Shown in pieces: positions 25,810 to 33,184 of a DNA stretch of 33,184 nucleotides (position 1 is the first letter of the stretch; every line of letters begins with the position of its first letter). Under the pieces are notes generated by a model, which made no database searches, had not been told where the DNA came from, and saw only the letters and a list, made by a program, of their open reading frames with translations. Source of the DNA: Rugamonas sp. (lineage in GTDB: Bacteria > Pseudomonadota > Gammaproteobacteria > Burkholderiales > Burkholderiaceae_D); contig NZ_JANXMI010000039.1 of the NCBI RefSeq assembly GCF_025354735.1, positions 1-33,184 of the forward strand, read 5' to 3'. The position numbers were made by a program, and so were the translations under genes.

Positions 25810-25829
25810 CGCCGCCATCGTTTTTTTGC

Positions 25830-25860
25830 TTGACCCTCACGTTGCGTCATCCCGCACAAT
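25830..25860 (+). promoter_or_regulatory. MerR-type promoter with 19-bp spacer
   Basis: TTGACC (25830-25835) and CACAAT (25855-25860) are separated by 19 bp, the over-long spacing typical of promoters activated by MerR-family regulators. The left part, TTGACCCTCACGT, matches the usual MerR half-site, and the spacer has a partial dyad (ACGTTGCGTCA). Autoregulation of the downstream gene is likely. Confidence 0.6.
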
Positions 25861-25884
25861 GGTTCAAACGATGAGGAGATTGAA

Positions 25885-26658
25885 ATGAAACGGACTGTCA
25901 AGCAGATCGCAAAAGCCTCGGGCACCAGTGTCCGCGCGCTGCACTATTACGACCAAATCGGGCTGCTCAAGCCGGAAGTGGGCGACAACGGCTACCGTTA
26001 TTACGGGCAGGCGGAAATGCTGCGTCTCCAGCAGATCCTGTTCTATCGCGAACTGGGAATTACGCTGGCCGATATCGCCCGCATGCTCGACGATCCCGCC
26101 TTCGACACGCGGGCCACGCTGGTCGACCTGCGCCAGCGCGTCGAGATCGAAATCGACCGCCGCCGCGACCTGGCGCGCAGCCTCGATAGAACCCTGGCAT
26201 TGCTCGACGCCGGCCGGCCCCTGAGCGGGAAAGGCATGTTCGACGGCGTCTCCGCCGAAAAGCAGGCCGCGTGGGAGGCCGAGCTGGTGGCGCGCTACGA
26301 CGATCCGGCCGCCGGCGCCATCGAGCAGTCGCGCGTCGCTATGGCGGCCCTGTCGCCGGCCGGCCTGATCGACTTCAAGGCGGAAATCGACGCCATCCAC
26401 GCGGCCTTTATCGCGCTGATCGAGGCCGGCGCCACGCCGGACAGCGCCGACGCGCAGGCGCAAACGGCGCGCCACTATCGCTGGGTGAGCCGCTCCTGGC
26501 GCCCCGATGCGCAGGCCTACGGGGCGCTCGGCGCGCTCTATACCGACCACGCGGAATTTCGCGCCATGTACGACGCCCTCCATCCCGCGCTGGCGCGCTT
26601 CCTGGCCGACGCGATGGCCCTCCATGCGCGGCAGGCGCTGGGCCGGAGTCCGGCGTGA
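25885..26658 (+). CDS. MerR-family regulator with TipAS-type ligand domain
   Basis: 257-aa transcription factor. The N-terminal MerR winged helix-turn-helix (1-70: VKQIAKASGTSVRALHYYDQIGLLKPE, then GYRYYGQAEMLRLQQILFYRELG) is followed by a dimerisation coiled coil (about 75-115). The C-terminal region (about 140-250), with ETD-like DFKAEIDAIHAAF and YTDHAEFRAMYDALHPALARFLADAM, fits the TipAS domain that binds thiopeptide antibiotics and other ligands in TipAL-like regulators. A GAGGAG site lies seven bases before the ATG. No complete target gene follows in the same direction; only a 71-codon open frame begins at 26708 (see findings). The ligand is unknown. Confidence 0.9.
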   Translation: MKRTVKQIAKASGTSVRALHYYDQIGLLKPEVGDNGYRYYGQAEMLRLQQILFYRELGITLADIARMLDDPAFDTRATLVDLRQRVEIEIDRRRDLARSLDRTLALLDAGRPLSGKGMFDGVSAEKQAAWEAELVARYDDPAAGAIEQSRVAMAALSPAGLIDFKAEIDAIHAAFIALIEAGATPDSADAQAQTARHYRWVSRSWRPDAQAYGALGALYTDHAEFRAMYDALHPALARFLADAMALHARQALGRSPA

Positions 26659-26767
26659 CGCAGCGTCAATTCCTTATCATCACCCTGACCTTGATCGGAA
26701 CCCGGCCATGAACCGCAACGCCGCCACCGCACCTGCAGAACCAGATGTCGGTCAAACCATGTCCTGC

Positions 26768-27121
26768 TTACGTTGGTTCCGCGTCCAGCGCCGCCTGCAA
26801 ACGCGCCATGGCGTCCGCGACCACTTCGATGGATGCGGTTTCCACATATTTCGCGCGACGGGTGCCATAGTCGAGGAAGCGCGCCTGACTGATGATGGCC
26901 GCGCCTTGCGTTTTCGTTCCTGATCCCATCAGCGAGGTAGCCCAGCCGCGTACACGATCGAGGTTCGCGCCTTGTGTAATAGGCGCAACCAGCGCGCGTC
27001 CCTGGCGGTTCGTCTCCGCGTTCGACAGTATCAGTACCGGACGATGCCCCTGGATTTCGGTGCCGAGTGTGGGGTCGAGCGCGAGCGCAAAAATATCGCC
27101 CTGACGTGGATTGTGCTTCAT
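26768..27121 (-). CDS. chpB: ChpB/MazF-family toxin (mRNA interferase)
   Basis: 117-aa endoribonuclease toxin of the PemK/MazF fold. RQGDIFALALDPTLGTEIQGHRPVLILS contains the conserved GDI, DP.xGxE and HRPxLILS elements, and LVAPITQGANLDRVRGW matches ChpB more closely than MazF, as does the ending ADAMARLQAAL. The ATG at 27121 is chosen because it overlaps the antitoxin stop as ATGA and starts at the family N-terminus; a longer in-frame start at 27157 would lie inside the antitoxin gene. All expected segments are present and the gene appears intact. It is convergent with the MerR gene. Confidence 0.9.
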   Translation of the reverse strand: MKHNPRQGDIFALALDPTLGTEIQGHRPVLILSNAETNRQGRALVAPITQGANLDRVRGWATSLMGSGTKTQGAAIISQARFLDYGTRRAKYVETASIEVVADAMARLQAALDAEPT

Positions 27122-27375
27122 TCTTGTTCTTTGCCGACGCGGGGCATGCGATCCCATTCATCCAGGTCCGACGGCATAGGCGCCTTCGGGTCGCACAACG
27201 CGTTCAGCTCAGCTGCCGTATAGCGCACGCGCTTAGGCTTAATCAGCAGGCCTTCCGGCGTCGCCTGAAGCGACACCGTCTGTCCCCCCATGAATCCCAT
27301 TTCGCGCAGAATCGGCTGCGGCAGAACGATGCCCACCGAGTTCCCTTGGCGTCGTATGGTTGCTTCCGTTTCCAT
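27118..27375 (-). CDS. chpS: ChpS/MazE-family antitoxin (AbrB-type)
   Basis: 85-aa antitoxin. The N-terminal swapped-hairpin AbrB/MazE DNA-binding fold (TIRRQGNSVGIVLPQPILREMGF, GQTVSLQ) is followed by the ChpS-like tail (KRVRYTAAELNALCD, then EWDRMPRVGKE) that wraps the toxin. The ATG at 27375 (METEATIRR) is preferred over 27405 because a strong promoter at 27408-27436 would start transcription near 27400, at or after the upstream ATG. A TGGA lies five bases before the chosen ATG. The antitoxin-first order and ATGA overlap with chpB are standard for the module, and the antitoxin is expected to repress its own promoter. Confidence 0.88.
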   Translation of the reverse strand: METEATIRRQGNSVGIVLPQPILREMGFMGGQTVSLQATPEGLLIKPKRVRYTAAELNALCDPKAPMPSDLDEWDRMPRVGKEQE

Positions 27376-27407
27376 GGCTGTCCAGTCGATGTGATTGAGC
27401 GTCATTC

Positions 27408-27436
27408 ATCATAGGCACGCGGTACGGAGGCGTCAA
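27408..27436 (-). promoter_or_regulatory. Sigma70 promoter of chpSB
   Basis: On the minus strand, TTGACG (27436-27431) and TATGAT (27413-27408) are separated by exactly 17 bp: 5/6 matches to each consensus hexamer with ideal spacing. It lies 32 bp upstream of the chosen chpS start and helps fix it. Confidence 0.75.
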
Positions 27437-27595
27437 ACGATCTATGACCTGATGACGGCAAGCTTGCGCTGCGCATCTTTCAATAGCAAGAATGAGGGTT
27501 ACGCGTCGCCGCCATCAAGGCTATGATTCAGGCATCGGCCTGCGCTTGGGTGACAGCGCAAACAGGACGATGGCAAATCATTAAGGAGCAGGGCC

Positions 27596-28165
27596 ATGGA
27601 ATACGTGTATATGACGATGAAGTCTCCCGTCGGCGAATTGACGCTGGTCGCGCGGGGCGACAAGCTGGCGGCGATCCTGTGGGAGAACGACAAACCCAAC
27701 CGCGTCCGTCTTGGCGCCATGACCGAAAACACCGGCAGTTCCGTGCTGGTTGAAACGGCGCGCCAGCTGGGCGAATATTTCGCCGGCGCGCGCACGCAGT
27801 TCGATGTGGCGCTGGACTTCGCCGGCACCGAATTCCAGCGGCAGGTCTGGGCCGCGCTGCTGACGATCCCTTACGGCGACACCCGCAGCTACAGCGACAT
27901 CGCGCACCAGATCGGGCGTCCGGCGGCGGTACGCGCGGTGGGCGCCGCCAACGGCAAAAATCCGATTTCCATCATCGCGCCATGCCATCGCGTGATCGGC
28001 ATGTCCGGCGACCTGACCGGCTTCGCCGGTGGCCTGCATGCGAAAGAAACGCTGTTGATGCTGGAAGGCGCCGCCGCCCTCAAGCGCGAAAAGAGACCCG
28101 CAAGCCGGAAACCCGAAAAGGTCGATCACTCGACCCAGGGTTCGCTGTTTGACGCCGTGGCTTGA
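27596..28165 (+). CDS. ogt: Methylated-DNA--protein-cysteine S-methyltransferase
   Basis: 189-aa DNA repair protein that transfers alkyl groups from O6-alkylguanine or O4-alkylthymine to its own cysteine in one irreversible turnover. The acceptor is C130 in IIAPCHRVIG. The helix-turn-helix and arginine finger region TEFQRQVWAALLTIPYGDTRSYSDIA, then RAVGAANGKNP, matches the family. An N-terminal Ogt domain (about 1-80) precedes it, while the Ada metal-binding domain is absent, so Ogt fits better than Ada. The C-terminal tail (last 25 residues, KREKRPASRKP and so on) is basic and not conserved. AAGGAG lies nine bases before the ATG. It is convergent with the M24 peptidase gene, with a 31-bp gap. 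Confidence 0.93.
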   Translation: MEYVYMTMKSPVGELTLVARGDKLAAILWENDKPNRVRLGAMTENTGSSVLVETARQLGEYFAGARTQFDVALDFAGTEFQRQVWAALLTIPYGDTRSYSDIAHQIGRPAAVRAVGAANGKNPISIIAPCHRVIGMSGDLTGFAGGLHAKETLLMLEGAAALKREKRPASRKPEKVDHSTQGSLFDAVA

Positions 28166-28196
28166 TGGCTACGGCTTGAAGGTTATCTGCTGATGA

Positions 28197-29426
28197 TCAA
28201 CTGGCCGCGCGCAGTCCGAACGGATCGTCGATGCTGTGCGCCGGTTCGGTGAACCATTTCGGCCCGTGCTCCGTCATGTAGAAATGGTCTTCATGGCGCA
28301 CGCCGAATTCGCCGGGGATGCAGATCATCGGCTCGTTCGAGAAGCACATGCCGACGTCCAGTGGCGTCTTGTCGCCGCCGACCAGATACGGCCACTCGTG
28401 GATATCGAGGCCGATGCCATGGCCGGTGCGGTGCGGCAGGCCGGGTAGCTTGTAACCGGGGCCGTAGCCGTCGGCCTCCAGCGAACGGCGCGCGGCGCGG
28501 TCGACGTCCTCGCACGGCACGCCCAGTTGCGCCGCTTCAAACGCGGCCCGCTGCGCCGCCTTTTCGCTGTTCCACACGCTGCGCTGACGCTCGCTGATCG
28601 GGCCATACACGTAGGTGCGCGTGATGTCGGAAATGTAGTTGTGGACTTTGCAGCCGGTGTCGATCAGCACCGTGTCGCCGGACTTTAAAGTCTGCACATA
28701 GCTCACGCCATGCGGATACGCGGTCGCCTCGCCGAACAGCACGATGCAGAAATAAGATCCCGGCGCGCCGACCTTGCGGTGTGCGCGCGCGATGAATTCC
28801 TCGACTTCGACGGTGCTGATCCCTTCATGCAGCATGCTGGCCGTGGCCACGTGGACCGCCAGCGTCATGTCCTTGGCGCGCTGCATCAGAGCGATTTCCG
28901 CCGCCGACTTTCTGCCGCGGCACCAGGCCGTGACGGTGCTGGCATTTTCCAGCGCGTAGCCGTCGGCCAGCGGACGAATGCCTTCGTAGATGAAGAAGGC
29001 CGCGCTCTCGCAGATGCCGATGCGCGGCGGCGCGGCGGCATCGGGGTTGACGCCCATGCGCGCCAGCGTGGCGATGAACAGCCGATACGGACTCTCATGC
29101 TCCTGCCAGCAGTTGACGTGGCCGTCGACCAGCATGTAGTCCTTCAGCGTGCTCTCCTCGAAGCCGGGCGCGATGTATTCAAGCGCGCCGCTGGCCGGCA
29201 GGATGGCGCCGACCATGCGCTCGCTGGCGTACCACTTGGTGCCGGTGAAGTAGGTCAGGTTGGCGCCGGCGTTCAGGTAGATCGCCGCGATGCCCTGCGC
29301 GCGCATATAGGCCTGCGCCTTGTCGATGCGGCCCAGGTGTTCCTCTTTTCCGATCGGGACCGCGCCCGCCGTCATGTCCGACAGCGTGGCCAGGGCCTGC
29401 TCGATGGTGCTGCCGCCTATGCTCAT
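28197..29426 (-). CDS. M24 family metallopeptidase (Xaa-Pro peptidase/creatinase type)
   Basis: 409-aa 'pita-bread' enzyme. An N-terminal creatinase-like domain (about 25-165) precedes the M24 domain (about 170-395). The five metal ligands are D256 (LIDTG), D267 (SDITRTY), H336 (HRTGHGIGLDIHE), E365 (SNEPMI) and E379 (RHEDHFYMTE), so a dinuclear metal peptidase is expected: cleavage of Xaa-Pro bonds is the usual activity, but creatinase-like hydrolases share the fold. No signal peptide is visible. It starts 13 bp after argH in the same direction, so the two are probably cotranscribed; a functional link to arginine synthesis is not evident. Confidence 0.9.
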   Translation of the reverse strand: MSIGGSTIEQALATLSDMTAGAVPIGKEEHLGRIDKAQAYMRAQGIAAIYLNAGANLTYFTGTKWYASERMVGAILPASGALEYIAPGFEESTLKDYMLVDGHVNCWQEHESPYRLFIATLARMGVNPDAAAPPRIGICESAAFFIYEGIRPLADGYALENASTVTAWCRGRKSAAEIALMQRAKDMTLAVHVATASMLHEGISTVEVEEFIARAHRKVGAPGSYFCIVLFGEATAYPHGVSYVQTLKSGDTVLIDTGCKVHNYISDITRTYVYGPISERQRSVWNSEKAAQRAAFEAAQLGVPCEDVDRAARRSLEADGYGPGYKLPGLPHRTGHGIGLDIHEWPYLVGGDKTPLDVGMCFSNEPMICIPGEFGVRHEDHFYMTEHGPKWFTEPAHSIDDPFGLRAAS

Positions 29427-29439
29427 GCGCGCGCCCCGT

Positions 29440-30837
29440 TCAGGAAGCCAGCTGCGCGCGCACGCGGGCGATGGCGGCGCGCACCTGCCGCGGCGCGGTG
29501 CCGCCGACGTGGTCGCGCGCGGCGACCGAGCCTTCCAGCGTCAGCACGGCGAACACGTCGTCCTGAATGAGCGTCGAGAAGGCGCGCAGCTGGTCCAGCC
29601 ACATTTCGGCCAGGTCGATCTTCAAGTCGTCGCAGGCGCGCACGGCGCGGGCCACGGCTTCGTGGGCGTCGCGGAAGGGCAGGCCTTTCTTGACCAGATA
29701 GTCGGCCAGGTCGGTCGCGGTGGCGTAGCCTTGCAGCGCGGCGGCGCGCATCGCTTCTGGCTTGACGGTGATCCCGCCGGCCATGTCGGCGAAGATGCGC
29801 AGCGTGTCGACCAGCGTGTCGACGGTGTCGAACAGCGGCTCCTTGTCTTCCTGGTTGTCCTTGTTGTAGGCCAGCGGCTGGCCTTTCATCAGGGTCAGAA
29901 GTCCCATCAGGTGGCCGTAGACGCGGCCGGTTTTTCCGCGCGCCAGTTCCGGCACGTCCGGGTTTTTCTTTTGCGGCATGATCGACGAGCCGGTGCAGAA
30001 ACGGTCGGCGATGTCGATGAAGCCGACCCGTGGACTCATCCAGATCACCAGTTCCTCGGACATGCGCGAGATGTGCGTCATCACCAGCGCGGCGGCGGCG
30101 CAGAATTCGATGGCGAAGTCGCGGTCCGACACGGCGTCCAGCGAGTTGTGGCAAACGTCGTCGAAGCCCAAAGTTTTAGCCACGCGCAGGCGGTCGATCG
30201 GGAAGGTGGTGCCGGCCAGCGCGGCGGCGCCCAGCGGCAGGCGGTTGACGCGCTTGCGGCAGTCGGCCATGCGCTCGACGTCCCGCCCGAACATTTCGAC
30301 GTAGGCCAGCATGTGGTGGCCGAAGGTGATCGGCTGCGCCACCTGCATGTGGGTGAAGCCGGGCATGATGGTGTCGGCGTTGGCCTCGGCCAGGTCGGTC
30401 AGCGCGCCGCGCAGCGCCTGCAGCAGCACGGTGACGTCGTCGATGGCGCCGCGCACGTAGAGGCGGATGTCGGTCGCCACCTGGTCGTTGCGCGAACGGC
30501 CGGTGTGCAGGCGTTTGCCGGCGTCGCCGACCAATTCGGTCAGGCGCTTTTCGATGTTCAGGTGGACGTCTTCCAGGTCGAGCAGCCACTCGAACTGGCC
30601 GGCCGCGATCTCGGACGAAATCTGCATCATGCCGCGCACGATTTCCGCATGGTCGGCGGCGCTGATGATGCCCTGCGCGGCCAGCATCTCGGCGTGCGCC
30701 AGCGAGCCTTCGATGTCGGCGCCGGCCAGGCGCTTGTCGAAGAAGACCGAGGCCGTGTAGCGTTTGACCAGATCGGAGACCGGTTCGGAGAAACGGGCCG
30801 ACCAGGCTTCGCTTTTTTTGGAGAGTTGTGCTGTCAT
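29440..30837 (-). CDS. argH: Argininosuccinate lyase
   Basis: 465-aa homotetrameric cytoplasmic enzyme catalysing the last step of arginine synthesis, argininosuccinate to arginine and fumarate. The fumarase/aspartase-superfamily signature [12 protein letters not shown], plus [18 protein letters not shown] and [22 protein letters not shown], identify it unambiguously. Length is normal (about 460 aa). The start at 30837 ([16 protein letters not shown]) is where homology begins, but the DNA just upstream is C-rich (CCCCTCCCCC on the coding strand) with no Shine-Dalgarno. The M24 peptidase gene follows 13 bp downstream. Confidence 0.97.
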   Translation of the reverse strand: MTAQLSKKSEAWSARFSEPVSDLVKRYTASVFFDKRLAGADIEGSLAHAEMLAAQGIISAADHAEIVRGMMQISSEIAAGQFEWLLDLEDVHLNIEKRLTELVGDAGKRLHTGRSRNDQVATDIRLYVRGAIDDVTVLLQALRGALTDLAEANADTIMPGFTHMQVAQPITFGHHMLAYVEMFGRDVERMADCRKRVNRLPLGAAALAGTTFPIDRLRVAKTLGFDDVCHNSLDAVSDRDFAIEFCAAAALVMTHISRMSEELVIWMSPRVGFIDIADRFCTGSSIMPQKKNPDVPELARGKTGRVYGHLMGLLTLMKGQPLAYNKDNQEDKEPLFDTVDTLVDTLRIFADMAGGITVKPEAMRAAALQGYATATDLADYLVKKGLPFRDAHEAVARAVRACDDLKIDLAEMWLDQLRAFSTLIQDDVFAVLTLEGSVAARDHVGGTAPRQVRAAIARVRAQLAS

Positions 30838-31135
30838 GATGGGGGAGGGGTTATGTGCGGCGATTGGGCTTGCGGATAAGTGCGACGATTATAAACAAGG
30901 TTGGGCCGCCGCAGGATATTTGCGGCCGCCGGCGGCGCGAAAACGCAGGCCGGCGGCGGCGCGTTCGCCGCGTTTTGTTGTCAAATGATTTAAACAATAT
31001 CGCCATTTTTCGCCGAAAACCTCTGCGCCCGCGCATGCGACCGCGCTTTGGAAACAGGTATATTATTTCGACTGGGACGGGCGCTTGCTGGTCCGTCCGG
31101 CCCCCTGATCGAACTTGCCTGGATCGGACCACGCC
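30838..31135. other. Divergent argH-cyanophycinase intergenic region with GC-rich hairpins
   Basis: 298 bp without a gene. A 12-bp palindrome GCCGCCGGCGGC (30925-30936) and a hairpin GCGGCG-CGTT-CGCCGC (30956-30971) followed by GTTTTG lie in the middle; the latter is terminator-like on the plus strand but weak. To the right the sequence becomes AT-rich. TATTAT (31061-31066) is a candidate -10 for the cyanophycinase gene with no convincing -35. Confidence 0.5.
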
Positions 31136-32401
31136 ATGCGCGCACTCAAGTCAACCTTGTCGATAGCGGGAGGAGTCGTTTTGTTCAGCCTTGCTCCCAT
31201 GTGCGCGCCGGCCCCGGCGCAGCCGGTGCCGCCGATGCAGCCGGCGGCCGGCGCCGTCGCGCCGCAAGGCTCGCTGGTCATCATCGGCGGCGCGTTGCGC
31301 GGCGATAACGTCGACGTCTGGCAGCGCATCGTCAAGCTGGCCGGCGGCGCGGGCGCGCGCATCGCCGTGTTCCCGTCGGCGGCGGCCGATCCGAACAGCG
31401 CCGGCCAGGGCATCATCGCGCGCCTGAACCAGTACGGCGCCGACGCCTTTTTGGTGCCGGTCGCCGTCAAGCTGGCCGACATCGACTACCGCAAGGAGGC
31501 CGACGATCCGCAGCTGGCGAACGCGGTGCGCCAGGCTGGCGGCGTGTTCTTCGCCGGCGGCGACCAGGCCCGCATCACGCAGGCGCTGGTCCACGTCGAC
31601 GGCAGCCGCAGCGCCACCCTGCAAGCGGTGTGGGACGTCTACCAGCGCGGCGGCGTGGTGGCTGGCAGCAGCGCCGGCGCCGCCATCATGAGCAGCACCA
31701 TGTTCAGCGCGCCGCGCACGGTGCTGGCGACGCTGAAGCTGGGCGTCACCGAGGGCCGCGAAATCGCGCCCGGCCTCGGCTTCATCGGCGACGACGTCTT
31801 CATCGACCAGCACCTGCTGGTGCGCGGCCGCTTCGCGCGCATGATCCCGGCGATGCTCAAGAAGGGCTACCAGATCGGCTTGGGCATCGACGAGAACACG
31901 GCCATGGTGGTCGACCGCGCGCGCGACGTCGAAATCATCGGCTCCAAGGGCGCGCTGCTGATCGACCTGTCGCACGCCACCACCGACAGCGCCAGCAGCG
32001 GCTTCAATGTCAGCAACGTGACCATCAGTTATTTAGATCGCGGCGACCGCTACAACCTCGCCACGCGGCGCTACCTGCCGGCGCCCGACAAGGCCGACGG
32101 CAAGCTCGATCCGAAGCGGCCGTCGCTGCGTGTTCCCGTGTTCAGCAGCGACATCCTCGGCGTCAACGCGGTGGTCGATTTAATGGGGCGGCTGATCGAC
32201 AACAGCCAGCAGGAGGCGCTGGGCCTGGCCTTCGGTTCGCCGGCCGAAGCGGAGCCGGACCTGGGCTTCGAGTTCAAGTTCAGCAAGACGGCCGACAGCG
32301 TCGGCTACCAGTCCAGCGCGACGGACGAATACTCGATCTTCAATCTGCGGCTCGACATCCGGCCCGTCCACATGCAACTGCCGCTATACGAATATAAATA
32401 A
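31136..32401 (+). CDS. Exported cyanophycinase (S51 serine peptidase family)
   Basis: 421-aa peptidase predicted to degrade cyanophycin (multi-L-arginyl-poly-aspartate) to beta-Asp-Arg dipeptides. After a hydrophobic signal-like segment (residues 1-29, with Cys23 in SLAPMCAPA) come SLVIIGGALRGDN, FFAGGDQARIT, the nucleophile S179 in AGSSAGAAIM, and LGFIGDDVFIDQHLLVRGRFARM, all standard for cyanophycinases. The long C-terminal part (about 285-421) exceeds cytoplasmic CphB (about 270 aa) and fits the extracellular CphE-like group. The ATG at 31136 is favoured over 31115 because it begins the signal peptide. No cyanophycin synthetase gene is in the window. Confidence 0.88.
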   Translation: MRALKSTLSIAGGVVLFSLAPMCAPAPAQPVPPMQPAAGAVAPQGSLVIIGGALRGDNVDVWQRIVKLAGGAGARIAVFPSAAADPNSAGQGIIARLNQYGADAFLVPVAVKLADIDYRKEADDPQLANAVRQAGGVFFAGGDQARITQALVHVDGSRSATLQAVWDVYQRGGVVAGSSAGAAIMSSTMFSAPRTVLATLKLGVTEGREIAPGLGFIGDDVFIDQHLLVRGRFARMIPAMLKKGYQIGLGIDENTAMVVDRARDVEIIGSKGALLIDLSHATTDSASSGFNVSNVTISYLDRGDRYNLATRRYLPAPDKADGKLDPKRPSLRVPVFSSDILGVNAVVDLMGRLIDNSQQEALGLAFGSPAEAEPDLGFEFKFSKTADSVGYQSSATDEYSIFNLRLDIRPVHMQLPLYEYK

Positions 32402-32610
32402 GCTGAAAGGGGGATTTGGCGGGTTTGCGGGGAAAGATTGTGTTTATCACAGGATAAGTACGGTAGCGCACAGAGGAAAGATTCCTGCTGGCATATTCTG
32501 AATGCGTACTTTGGCTTCCTTGAGATTAAGGACGCAATGCACGGCAGTCGCAGATTGCCTGCTTTTGATAAAACCAAGACTATCCAATCCATTCCTCGAA
32601 AGGAAATACC
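32402..32610 (+). other. Upstream region of the Lys/Ala-rich protein gene
   Basis: 209 bp without a gene. A short inverted repeat TTATC-ACAG-GATAA lies at 32444-32457. A possible weak promoter is TTGCCT, 17 bp, GACTAT (about 32554-32582). An AAAGGAAA ribosome-binding site sits just before the ATG at 32611. No terminator for the cyanophycinase gene was recognised. Confidence 0.35.
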
Positions 32611-33105
32611 ATGAATAAGTTACTCGCCGCCCTGATCGCTGGTTTGTTCGCCACCGCCGCTTTTGCACAGAGCCCGGCTCCTGCACCGATGCCACAAACC
32701 CCGGCCGTCGTCAAAGCCGAAGCCAAAGCCGACAAGGCCGACGCCAAAGCGATGGATTCGGAAGCTAAAAAAGACGCCAAGGCTGACGACAGCGTCGTCA
32801 AAGCTGAACAAAAAGCCGGCAAGAAGAAATCCAAAGCCGTGGCCAAGGCCGACAAAACCAAAATGAACGCCGAAGAAAAAGTCGCCAAGGCCGATCCGGA
32901 CGACAAAATGAAGCAAGAAGCCAAGGCCGACAAAACCTCCGCCGAAGCCGATGCCAAAGCCAACAAAAAAATGGTGAAAGCCGACGCCAAAGTGTCGAAA
33001 GAAAAAATCGATGCAGGCACCGACAAAGCCCTCGCCGCCAACAAAACGGCTGAAGTCAAAGCCAAGGGCGACGCGGACGTCAAAGCTGCCGCGGCCAAGC
33101 AGTAA
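32611..33105 (+). CDS. Exported Ala/Lys/Asp-rich low-complexity protein
   Basis: 164 aa. Residues 1-19 are a clear Sec signal peptide (MNKLLAALIAGLFATAAFA, cleavage before QS). A short Pro-rich segment follows (SPAPAPMPQTPA). From about residue 33 to the end the chain is built almost only of Ala, Lys, Asp, Glu, Val and Ser in loose repeats such as KAEAKADKADAKA, highly charged and probably a long helix or disordered; no aromatic residue or cysteine is present in this part. It resembles histone-H1-like or acid-shock-type repeat proteins in composition only. AAAGGAAA six bases upstream supports the ATG. The role is unknown; periplasmic or surface location is inferred. Confidence 0.85.
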   Translation: MNKLLAALIAGLFATAAFAQSPAPAPMPQTPAVVKAEAKADKADAKAMDSEAKKDAKADDSVVKAEQKAGKKKSKAVAKADKTKMNAEEKVAKADPDDKMKQEAKADKTSAEADAKANKKMVKADAKVSKEKIDAGTDKALAANKTAEVKAKGDADVKAAAAKQ

Positions 33106-33109
33106 TTAA

Positions 33110-33134
33110 ACAGCGGCGGCGGCTAGTCCGCTGT
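33110..33134 (+). terminator. Stem-loop after the Lys/Ala-rich gene
   Basis: ACAGCGG (33110-33116) pairs with CCGCTGT (33128-33134) around an 11-nt loop, a few bases after the stop codon. No U-run follows, so termination is uncertain. A 9-bp tandem repeat GCAACGTCG (two copies, about 33136-33154) comes next. Confidence 0.4.
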
Positions 33135-33184
33135 CGCAACGTCGGCAACGTCGGAGTCAAGACCGGGGGCCAGACCACGGTTTC

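Noticed and set aside
25802..25828. T7 run after the paa operon as a terminator
   Set aside because: The preceding CGCCGCTAGCGCCGCC has no convincing stem; only the T-run is present, so no terminator was called.
30925..30936. 12-bp palindrome GCCGCCGGCGGC as a regulator site
   Set aside because: Palindromes of this length are expected several times by chance in a 33-kb GC-rich window, and it is embedded in simple GCC/GGC sequence.

Overview
The window is high-GC, gene-dense DNA from what is most likely a betaproteobacterium of the Burkholderiales, family Oxalobacteraceae (Massilia/Duganella/Janthinobacterium type). This rests on base composition, a large TonB-dependent receptor with an 'RVEVTG' start, the darP/mogA/pmbA neighbourhood and a paaX-led phenylacetate cluster. 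The placement is inference; no 16S or other marker is present. No rRNA, tRNA, CRISPR array, transposase, integrase or phage gene was seen.

Layout. 1-3855: a paoABC-like periplasmic aldehyde oxidoreductase (2Fe-2S, FAD/4Fe-4S and molybdenum subunits; the first gene is cut by the window edge). 3856-4369: an AT-rich spacer with a perfect 22-bp palindrome, a sigma70-like promoter and a structured leader. 4370-7150: a TonB-dependent outer-membrane receptor closed by a strong, probably bidirectional terminator. 7336-9455 (minus): a carboxylesterase, mogA (molybdenum cofactor synthesis) and darP (50S maturation). 9552-10904 (plus): pmbA/tldE. 11032-11629 (minus): a higBA toxin-antitoxin locus whose toxin is frameshifted. 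11795-12925 (minus): an M14 carboxypeptidase of the cytosolic-carboxypeptidase type. 13108-13573: an overlapping DUF4160/DUF2442 pair.

13574-25809 is the centrepiece: paaX (minus) diverging from paaABCDE-G-H-I-K-Y-Z (plus). PaaK makes phenylacetyl-CoA, PaaABCDE epoxidises the ring, PaaG isomerises the epoxide to the oxepin, PaaZ opens and oxidises the ring, PaaH carries out a beta-oxidation dehydrogenation, and PaaI and PaaY are rescue thioesterase-type enzymes. paaF and paaJ are not in the window. A 119-aa gene of unknown function is translationally coupled to paaZ.

After the paa cluster come a MerR/TipAS-type regulator with a 19-bp-spacer promoter, a chpS-chpB (MazEF-type) module, ogt, an M24 peptidase directly downstream of argH, an exported cyanophycinase, and a secreted Ala/Lys/Asp-rich low-complexity protein.

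Most genes belong to known families. The less explained parts are the palindrome and leader upstream of the receptor, the broken higB beside an intact higA, the DUF4160/DUF2442 pair, the unknown gene fused to the end of the paa operon, the possible signal-peptide/poly-Ser extension of the esterase, and the Lys/Ala-rich exported protein.
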